From the NCBI GenBank assembly GCA_034428935.1, contig DAOUHB010000105.1:1-18168 (forward strand): a stretch of DNA of 18,168 nt, written 5' to 3'. Below are positions 13,529 through 18,168 of the stretch, piece after piece (the stretch's first letter is position 1; each line of letters begins with the position of its first letter). The translations under genes and the position numbers were made by a program. Under the pieces are notes generated by a model. That model was given only the letters and a program-made list of their open reading frames with translations, made no database searches and was not told the DNA's origin. Source of the DNA: JAAYZQ01 sp034428935. Lineage in GTDB: Bacteria; Chloroflexota; Anaerolineae; JAAYZQ01.

Positions 13529-14368
13529 TCACGTCTCCCGGAGCTGCCGCGTCCAGCGCGCGATGGACACCGGGATGACGGGTGTCTCGCCGGCCGGCGT
13601 GCGGCGCATGGCGTCGATGGCCTCCGGGGGCAGCCGCAGCAGATTCCGCATCGTCGCCCGGGCCTGTTCTGGGTCGCGGCGCGTAACGGCCTCCAGGATC
13701 GCCTGCAGGTAGGCGGTCTCGGCGCGCGTGGCGGCCTCGGCCGCCCGGACGGGGCCCTCGTCCTCGGCCACCCAACTGCGCAGGGCGCGCAGGCGCAGGA
13801 GCGCCGGCCCCAACTGGCGAAGGACCTCGTTGTGCGTGGCGTCTAGCACTGCCAGCATGACCGACCGCGAGCCTTCGCGCAGATGCTCGCGCTCACCAGG
13901 GGTGGTCTCTCCCCTGGCCCAGCGGGACTGGTAGTCGGCAAAGCGGGCCGCGTAGGCGTCCACCGCAGCCGTCAGCCGCTCCACGTCCTCGTCCGTCGCC
14001 GCCGTGGCCGCCAGGGCCACGGCCTCGGGCAGCAGCAGCTGCTCGAACTGCTCCACGTCCCAGGCCGTGGCGCCGGCCCGGCGCAGGGCCAGCAGGAGGG
14101 CCTCGCCAAAGGCCTCCGTCTGAGAGCCGGTGACGAACACGCCCTTGCCGTGCTGGACGTCGACCAGGCCCTGGGCCATGAGGATGCGCGTCGCGTCGCG
14201 CACCACGCTGCGGCTCACACCGAGCTGCGCCGCCAGCTCGGCCTCGGTGGGCAGGCCGGCCCCCGGCTCCAGGTCGCCAAGCAGGATGGACTCACGGATG
14301 GCCCCGGCGACCTGTTCAGCCAGCGTCTGCCGTTTGATCGGGCTCGACAAGGGTGAGGCTTGAGACAT
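13529..14368 (-). CDS. GntR/FadR-subfamily transcriptional regulator
   Basis: This 279-residue regulator has an N-terminal winged helix-turn-helix (about 14-80; PTEAELAAQLGVSRSVVRDATRIL and GLVDVQHGKGVFV are the GntR signature) and a C-terminal helical FCD-like ligand domain (about 100-250). By-eye alignment to FCD consensus motifs shows the usual three metal-binding His replaced, at about Met171, Tyr220 and Leu243, so the domain may bind its effector without a metal, as FadR itself does. The start at 14368 has AGGAG seven bases upstream. It begins inside the MFS transporter gene, overlapping by 53 nt, so the two are co-expressed. It most likely regulates the transporter and itself, with candidate sites at 15665-15689; this is inference. 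Confidence 0.93.
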   Translation of the reverse strand: MSQASPLSSPIKRQTLAEQVAGAIRESILLGDLEPGAGLPTEAELAAQLGVSRSVVRDATRILMAQGLVDVQHGKGVFVTGSQTEAFGEALLLALRRAGATAWDVEQFEQLLLPEAVALAATAATDEDVERLTAAVDAYAARFADYQSRWARGETTPGEREHLREGSRSVMLAVLDATHNEVLRQLGPALLRLRALRSWVAEDEGPVRAAEAATRAETAYLQAILEAVTRRDPEQARATMRNLLRLPPEAIDAMRRTPAGETPVIPVSIARWTRQLRET

Positions 14369-15662
14369 GGCGTTTCTCCTCTCGCCCGGGCAGGGCGTCG
14401 ATGCTCAGGTACAGGCCCAATGATAACACCAATACCACCCCTCCGGCAAACCAGGCAAAGCCGACGGAGGTCTGTTCGGCCAGGTAGCTCAGGCCAGCGC
14501 TGCCCAGGATGCTGCCCAGGTAGACGACGAGCGATTCCAGGGACAGCATCGACGAGCGTTGCTCCGACGGAATCTCGGCGTTCATCATGGTGGCGTGGGG
14601 CGAGTTGACAACGCCCATGCCCAGGTACACCCACCAGAACAGCAGGATCGCCGGCACGGGAGCCACCTGCAGCGCCAGAAAGACGAGGCCCAGGCCGCGC
14701 AGCCCCTGAAAGAGCGCGGCGGCCAGCCCGTGGCGCCCCTTGAGCAGGCGCAGCAAGGGGGTGGACAGCAGGTTGCCGGCCATGCCGGCAAAAAAGTTGC
14801 CGCCCATGATCAGCCCGAAGAGCAGCGTGCGGCCCTCGCTGCCCCCCAGCAGCCCGGCAAAGTGGGGCTGCCACAGGGCCTCCAGGCTGGTCAGCACCAG
14901 GCCGCTGGCAAAGGACACCGCCAGCAGGCGCACGATGGTGGGGCTCGAGCGGCTGACGGCCAGGCCGGCGCGGACCATGCCGGGCACGCGGCGCGCGCCC
15001 TCCAGCCAGGAACGCGTGCGGGCCGGTGCGCCGGCAGGCGGCGCGCCCTCGTGCACCAGCAGCGCGGCCAGGACGAGGAGCACGAGCCAGGCCACGGCGG
15101 CAGCCACCAGAGGCGCGGCCAGGGGCGTCAGCGCCGCCGTGCCCTCCGGCGCCAGCCCGGGAAGCAGGCGTGGCAGCGCGCTCCCCAGCAGGTTGCCCGC
15201 GCCCAGCGCCAGCAACGAGACGCTGCCCGCCCGGGCCAGCGCCGGCTGCAGCCCGGCCCGGGGATCGGCGGCCTGGTAGCTGTCGACGAACCAGGCATCC
15301 AGCGCTCCCGAGCTGAGGGCGCGGCTGGCGCCGTTGAGGACGAACGCCAGGAGCACCGCCGGGAACGACATGGCGAACAGGAATGATACGCCGGCCAGAA
15401 AAGAGCAGGCGTAGGCCACCAGGGCGACCTGCTTGCGGCCCACGGTGTCGGCCAGGCCGCCGGTGGGCACTTCCAGGAGGACGATGGTCAAGGAATAGGC
15501 TGCCAGCACCAGGCCCAGCTCGAACAAATCCAGCCCGCGGGCCTGCGCCAGCAAAAAGCCCACGGCCATGGGCAGCCCGGTGGCAAACCACGACAGGCTC
15601 AGAAGCAAGCGGTACGTGCGCTCGATGTGCCTGGCAGCCGAATTCACGGTCACTGTCTTCAT
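14316..15662 (-). CDS. major facilitator superfamily transporter
   Basis: The 448-residue integral membrane protein has about twelve hydrophobic segments. After the second or third span comes GGLADTVGRKQVAL, the MFS cytoplasmic loop motif (G-x-L-aD-x-x-G-R-K). A long loop near 205-235 (HEGAPPAGAPARTRSWLEGARR) separates the two six-helix halves. Substrate is not determinable; drug, sugar or metabolite efflux are possible. The start at 15662 is the first in-frame ATG after the promoter, giving a leader of about 26 nt with only a weak AGGG 12 nt upstream. The last 53 nt overlap the start of the GntR gene, so regulator and transporter form one transcriptional unit. The hydrophilic C-terminal tail after about residue 425 is unremarkable. 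Confidence 0.92.
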   Translation of the reverse strand: MKTVTVNSAARHIERTYRLLLSLSWFATGLPMAVGFLLAQARGLDLFELGLVLAAYSLTIVLLEVPTGGLADTVGRKQVALVAYACSFLAGVSFLFAMSFPAVLLAFVLNGASRALSSGALDAWFVDSYQAADPRAGLQPALARAGSVSLLALGAGNLLGSALPRLLPGLAPEGTAALTPLAAPLVAAAVAWLVLLVLAALLVHEGAPPAGAPARTRSWLEGARRVPGMVRAGLAVSRSSPTIVRLLAVSFASGLVLTSLEALWQPHFAGLLGGSEGRTLLFGLIMGGNFFAGMAGNLLSTPLLRLLKGRHGLAAALFQGLRGLGLVFLALQVAPVPAILLFWWVYLGMGVVNSPHATMMNAEIPSEQRSSMLSLESLVVYLGSILGSAGLSYLAEQTSVGFAWFAGGVVLVLSLGLYLSIDALPGREEKRHVSSLTLVEPDQTADAG

Positions 15663-15664
15663 GT

Positions 15665-15689
15665 CATCATATCACCCTATCACATGATG
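15665..15689. promoter_or_regulatory. candidate operator at the MFS-GntR transcription start
   Basis: CATCAT (15665-15670) and ATGATG (15684-15689) form an inverted repeat that encloses a direct repeat TATCAC-CC-TATCAC (15670-15683). The whole site covers the predicted start point and leader, a position where binding by the co-encoded GntR protein would repress. The arms are short, so this remains a candidate. Confidence 0.35.
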
Positions 15690-15694
15690 CAGGG

Positions 15695-15723
15695 ATTATA
15701 GCGAATTTGCTTTGGCCTGTCAA
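15695..15723 (-). promoter_or_regulatory. MFS-GntR operon promoter with perfect consensus boxes
   Basis: On the minus strand TTGACA (15718-15723), a 17-bp spacer and TATAAT (15695-15700) match the sigma70 consensus exactly. A promoter this strong normally needs repression, consistent with the GntR regulator encoded in the same unit. Confidence 0.85.
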
Positions 15724-15902
15724 GCTGGTGGATGCAGGAGGTGTAATTTAAGGCGTAATGTGCGTGTGGTACAAAGAAAGATATACCGGGCATTGGGGCG
15801 GAGGTGTGTGAGCGATTTCTGCCAGGTGCCGCCCCGTACAGCCGAGCCCCCCTGGCGAGGGCGCCGGCCGTGGCGGAGGCAGTCTTCAGAAAGGTGAGGC
15901 CC

Positions 15903-17093
15903 ATGTGGGACAGTGACACGAGCAAGGCCGGGCTGGAGTCGCCCCTGGCCCAGCGCCTGCTGGTGGATCTCCGGGTAGCATACGTCGTAACCGACAGGCA
16001 ATTGCGCATAACCGAGGTCGCAGGCGATCTGGGGGTGTTGGAAGAAGGAGCGGACGCCTGGATCGGCCGTCCGCTGCTGGAGCTGGTGCCCGAGCTGTCG
16101 GGCGCTGAGGCAGCCCTGGAAGAGCTCCTGTCGGGCGCGCTGCCGCGCTTTGAGCTGGCCTGGATCAACCGGAAGAGCCCCGACGGCGAGACCTACTACC
16201 TGACCACGGTCGACGTGCCCCTTCGGGACGAGGAAGGGCAAATCCTGGGCCTGCTCCACATCGTGCAGGACTCGACCCAGGCCGGGCTCTTGCAGCAACA
16301 ACTGACCCAGCGCCGCAACGAGCTGCGCCTCGTCCAGGACCAACTGGTCAACGAGAACGAGGATCTGGCCGCCGCCAACGCCGAGCTTCGGCGGCTGGAC
16401 GAGCTCAGGTCAACCTTCATGTCCATGGCGGCCCACGAGCTGCGCTCACCGCTGACCGCAATTCAGGGATGTGCCGAGCTGCTGGCCGACGAGGACGTGG
16501 GCCCCCTGATGGCAACCCAGCGCGATTACCTGGGCATCATCCAGAACAGCAGCCAGCGCCTCTTGCACCTCATCAGCAACATGATGGACGTGACCTGTAT
16601 CGACGCCGAACACCTGAGCCTGTCGCCGCGGCCAACGGACCTCGTCGCCCTGGTGGGGAGGGCCATCAAGGAGTTCGGGCCCCAGGCGGCGACCAGGGGG
16701 CAGCAGTTGACACTGCGCGCCGCCCCGGCGCTGCCCGAGGTCATTTGCGACCCAAACCGTGCGGCCCAGATCGTGGGCAACCTGTTGGCCAACGCCATCA
16801 AGTACACGCCCCGGGAAGGACACGTCCACGTCGCCGTCGAGGCCGCGGCCGAGGAAGGGTTCCTGCAACTGTCGGTGGCCGACGACGGCGTGGGCATTGC
16901 GCCCGAGGACCAGGACCGGATTTTCAGCCGCTTCTTCCGGGCGGCCAACGCGACCCAGACCGGGGCCAGCGGGGCGGGCCTGGGCCTCTATATCACCCGC
17001 GCCCTGGTGGAGTTGCACGGCGGCCGCATCTGGCTCTCCAGCGAGCCGGGCAGCGGCTGCACCTTTTACGTGACGTTTCCCATCGCGCGCTGA
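15903..17093 (+). CDS. soluble PAS-domain sensor histidine kinase
   Basis: The 396-residue kinase has no membrane segment and is predicted cytoplasmic. A PAS-like domain spans about 19-125 (VAYVVTDRQLRITEVAGD to LGLLHIVQDSTQ), followed by a coiled-coil linker (about 126-170). The HisKA segment MSMAAHELRSPLTAIQG has phospho-acceptor His178. The ATP-binding domain has N297 in the N box (NLLANAIKYTP), DDGVGI (327-332), FSRFFRA (340-346) and GAGLGLYI (357-364). All catalytic residues are present and length is normal for a PAS kinase. The start at 15903 is set by AAGGTGAGG three bases upstream; upstream in-frame codons give Arg/Ala-rich sequence. Its stop is one base from the stop of the OmpR-type regulator on the other strand, its probable partner. 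No clear promoter is visible in the 240-bp gap before it. Confidence 0.94.
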   Translation: MWDSDTSKAGLESPLAQRLLVDLRVAYVVTDRQLRITEVAGDLGVLEEGADAWIGRPLLELVPELSGAEAALEELLSGALPRFELAWINRKSPDGETYYLTTVDVPLRDEEGQILGLLHIVQDSTQAGLLQQQLTQRRNELRLVQDQLVNENEDLAAANAELRRLDELRSTFMSMAAHELRSPLTAIQGCAELLADEDVGPLMATQRDYLGIIQNSSQRLLHLISNMMDVTCIDAEHLSLSPRPTDLVALVGRAIKEFGPQAATRGQQLTLRAAPALPEVICDPNRAAQIVGNLLANAIKYTPREGHVHVAVEAAAEEGFLQLSVADDGVGIAPEDQDRIFSRFFRAANATQTGASGAGLGLYITRALVELHGGRIWLSSEPGSGCTFYVTFPIAR

Positions 17094-17094
17094 G

Positions 17095-17796
17095 CTAGCG
17101 CCGTTCGAGCTCCACGAACCGATAGCCCACTTCGCGGTCGGTGAGGATGTAGCGGGGATGAACCGGATCCGGCTCCAGCTTGTGGCGCAAGCGATGGACG
17201 GCCACACGCAGCGCCTCGGGCCCGGTCTCGTCGGCATAGCCCCACAGCCTGGCCACCAGGACGCTCACCGGCAGCGTCTGCCCGGCATTGCGCACCAGGT
17301 GATAGAGCAGCTTGGCCTCGGTGACCGAGAGCTTGACAACCCCGGAGGGCGTGTACGCCTCGCGGAGTGTCAGGTCCAGGCTCAGGTCGCCATCGACCAC
17401 GACCTGCGGCTCGGAGAGGGACGCGCTGCCCGCCGTGCGGCGCAGCACGCGCTGCACCCGCGCCAGGAGCTCGCCGTAGTCAAAGGGCTTGAGCACATAG
17501 TCTTCGGCATAGCGGCGGATGGCGTCGACGCGCGTCTGGGTGTCGCCGACACTGGTCAGAAAGATGATGGGCAGATCGCCGCGTTTCTTGATCTGCTCGG
17601 CAACCTGGAACCCGTCCATCTCGGGCATGAGCAGGTCGACGATGGCCAGGTCCGGAAGGTGCCTCTCCAGCGCCAGCAGGGCCTGTCTCCCTCCCTCGAC
17701 GGCAATGACATTGTAGCCGTCTTGCTCCAGGCGGCGCTCCAGCATGCGCAACAAATCGGCGTCGTCATCCACCAGCAACAGGCTGACGTACTCCAT
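17095..17796 (-). CDS. OmpR/PhoB-family response regulator
   Basis: This 233-residue regulator has an N-terminal receiver (about 4-118) with acidic pocket D10-D12, phospho-acceptor Asp54 in LAIVDLLMPEMDG, Thr81 and Lys103 in VLKPFDY. A C-terminal winged-helix DNA-binding domain (about 133-229) contains LSVTEAKLLYHLVRNAGQ, the recognition helix region ALRVAVHRLRHKL and the wing ILTDREVGYRF. It therefore binds DNA when phosphorylated, with unknown targets. The start at 17796 has a GGGGGG ribosome binding site four bases upstream. It is tail to tail with the PAS kinase, which it probably serves despite the opposite orientation. Two similar promoters precede it, one giving a 14-nt leader and one a leader of about 157 nt that contains two strong hairpins. 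Confidence 0.95.
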   Translation of the reverse strand: MEYVSLLLVDDDADLLRMLERRLEQDGYNVIAVEGGRQALLALERHLPDLAIVDLLMPEMDGFQVAEQIKKRGDLPIIFLTSVGDTQTRVDAIRRYAEDYVLKPFDYGELLARVQRVLRRTAGSASLSEPQVVVDGDLSLDLTLREAYTPSGVVKLSVTEAKLLYHLVRNAGQTLPVSVLVARLWGYADETGPEALRVAVHRLRHKLEPDPVHPRYILTDREVGYRFVELERR

Positions 17797-17814
17797 GGAT
17801 CCCCCCCTCTGCCT

Positions 17815-17847
17815 CTATTATAACACCAAGCGCCCGTTTCGGAAAAC
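17815..17847. repeat. promoter-containing direct repeat, copy 1
   Basis: This 33-bp copy contains, on the minus strand, the -10 box TATAAT (17817-17822) of the response-regulator gene and the shared 16-mer whose plus strand reads GCCCGTTTCGGAAAAC (17832-17847). The second copy at 17958-17988 matches about 28 of 33 positions with a 2-nt gap. Confidence 0.7.
17817..17845 (-). promoter_or_regulatory. proximal promoter of the response-regulator gene
   Basis: On the minus strand TATAAT (17817-17822) lies 17 bp from TTTCCG (17840-17845), a poor -35 box. The conserved GTTTTCCGAAAC around the -35 has GTTT and AAAC as inverted arms, so an activator or alternative recognition may be involved. The predicted leader is only about 14 nt. 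Confidence 0.5.
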
Positions 17848-17878
17848 AGGGGTGTCGCATGTTCACTTGACAAGGCAC

Positions 17879-17902
17879 GCGGGGGATCGGCAGATCCCCC
17901 GC
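17879..17902. repeat. hairpin A, GATC-stem with GGCA loop
   Basis: GCGGGGGATC (17879-17888) and GATCCCCCGC (17893-17902) form a perfect 10-bp stem with a 4-nt loop. It shares the stem core GGGGATC/GATCCCC with hairpin B 10 bp away, suggesting REP-like palindromic elements rather than a single terminator. No U-tract follows. Confidence 0.65.
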
Positions 17903-17953
17903 CTACCCCAGCCCGGGGATCTAGCGATCCCCGGGGAGCTTGCTGGGGAGTAG
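17903..17953. repeat. hairpin B nested in a larger inverted repeat
   Basis: The inner stem is CCCGGGGATC (17912-17921) against GATCCCCGGG (17926-17935) with loop TAGC. An alternative outer stem, CTACCCCAGC (17903-17912) against GCTGGGGAGTAG (17942-17953, one bulged A), encloses it. The stem core equals that of hairpin A. It lies within the transcript from the distal promoter of the response-regulator gene. Confidence 0.6.
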
Positions 17954-17957
17954 CCGG

Positions 17958-17988
17958 CTATCATAGCACCGAGCCCGTTTCGGAAAAC
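17958..17988. repeat. promoter-containing direct repeat, copy 2 (possible distal promoter)
   Basis: This copy repeats the proximal promoter region 143 bp upstream. On the minus strand it has TATGAT (17960-17965) in place of TATAAT, and the identical 16-mer at 17973-17988, but the spacing is shorter by two bases (15 bp to TTTCCG). If active it would give a leader of about 157 nt carrying hairpins A and B. Confidence 0.55.
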
Positions 17989-17996
17989 TTTTTGGC

Positions 17997-18025
17997 TTGC
18001 GCAAAAACGTGATCCGGGGTATAAT
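17997..18025 (+). promoter_or_regulatory. promoter of the gene at the right edge, with an overlapping inverted repeat
   Basis: TTGCGC (17997-18002) and TATAAT (18020-18025) are separated by 17 bp. An inverted repeat GGGGTAT (18016-18022) / ATACCCC (18034-18040) overlaps the -10 box and the predicted start, a typical position for a repressor site. Confidence 0.7.
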
Positions 18026-18073
18026 GACGTAGCATACCCCAGTACCGGCTGCTGAACCGGGAGGAGGAGAAGC

Positions 18074-18168
18074 ATGACCCAGGAGAGCGCCGAAGTCAGG
18101 CCGGATGAGCACTCCATCGCCGAGGTGGACCGTATCCGCGACATCATCTTTGGCTCCCAGATGCGGAG
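18074..18168 (+). CDS. N-terminus of an unidentified protein, cut by the right edge
   Basis: Only 31 codons are visible: MTQESAEVRPDEHSIAEVD followed by RIRDIIFGSQMR. The start is well supported by GGAGGAGG five bases upstream and by a good promoter ending at 18025. The charged segment E-x-DRIRDIIFG-x-QMR recalls the opening of some predicted coiled-coil cytoplasmic proteins in Chloroflexota and Cyanobacteria, but too little is present to assign a family. It is divergent from the response-regulator gene. Confidence 0.7.
   Translation, partial: MTQESAEVRPDEHSIAEVDRIRDIIFGSQMR

Noticed and set aside
12483..13775. 430-codon minus-strand frame spanning plsC and its leader
   Set aside because: It overlaps plsC out of frame, crosses the plsC promoter and the GntR 3' end, and shows no domain-like pattern.
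15740..15810. A 17-codon frame and a TACAAA -10-like box upstream of the PAS kinase
   Set aside because: The frame has only AAGG near its ATG and no conserved content, and the matching -35 (TTTAAG) is poor; I could not support either a promoter or a leader peptide.
1..18168. Defence island, prophage or CRISPR content
   Set aside because: No regularly spaced repeats, integrase, transposase, phage structural or toxin-antitoxin genes were found; the nuclease remnant alone is not evidence of a system.

Overview
The window is about 18 kb of GC-rich (by eye roughly 65%) bacterial chromosome. Its gene content and style point to Chloroflexota, probably an Anaerolineae-like lineage. The grounds are a secreted beta-helix protein ending in the short tail LYLPLVLR, which is common on secreted Chloroflexota proteins, a multi-TM-GAF-GAF-PAS hybrid kinase with an RLFFREKYD linker, a KorAB 2-oxoacid:ferredoxin oxidoreductase, and a GH3-family enzyme. 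This is inference from protein style; there is no rRNA or other marker gene. I see no transposase, integrase, CRISPR array, tRNA or rRNA.

Left part (1-4292): a decayed fragment of a nuclease-like gene runs off the left edge. It is followed by a repeat-rich spacer with two GTGCAATGCAC palindromes and a long ACGAAT hairpin. Then come a peroxiredoxin gene (bcp, +) and, convergent with it, a korA-korB-ferredoxin operon on the minus strand. The oxidoreductase makes or uses reduced ferredoxin, the small ferredoxin is its likely partner, and the peroxiredoxin is a plausible neighbour for oxygen-sensitive Fe-S enzymes.

Middle (4327-12502, all minus strand): a secreted right-handed beta-helix protein has its own promoter with a palindrome inside the -35/-10 spacer. 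Upstream of it lies a probable operon of methyltransferase, GH3-type acyl-adenylating enzyme and 1158-residue hybrid histidine kinase. The operon's roughly 208-nt leader carries an intrinsic-terminator-like hairpin followed by a second perfect hairpin just before the start codon.

Right part (12503-18168): a PlsC-type acyltransferase preceded by a possible 16-codon leader peptide, then an MFS transporter-GntR regulator pair overlapping by 53 nt and driven by a perfect-consensus promoter. A soluble PAS histidine kinase (+) and an OmpR-type response regulator (-) follow, ending tail to tail one base apart. Upstream of the response regulator a promoter-containing sequence of about 31-33 bp is present twice, the copies separated by two strong related hairpins. 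A gene beginning at 18074 runs off the right edge.

I find no clear new multi-gene system. The best candidates for unexpected biology are the attenuator-like leader of the methyltransferase/GH3/kinase operon, that operon itself, and the duplicated promoter with hairpins before the response regulator. Most intergenic stretches contain a well-formed sigma70-type promoter. Genes without an identified promoter are the PAS kinase at 15903 and genes internal to operons.
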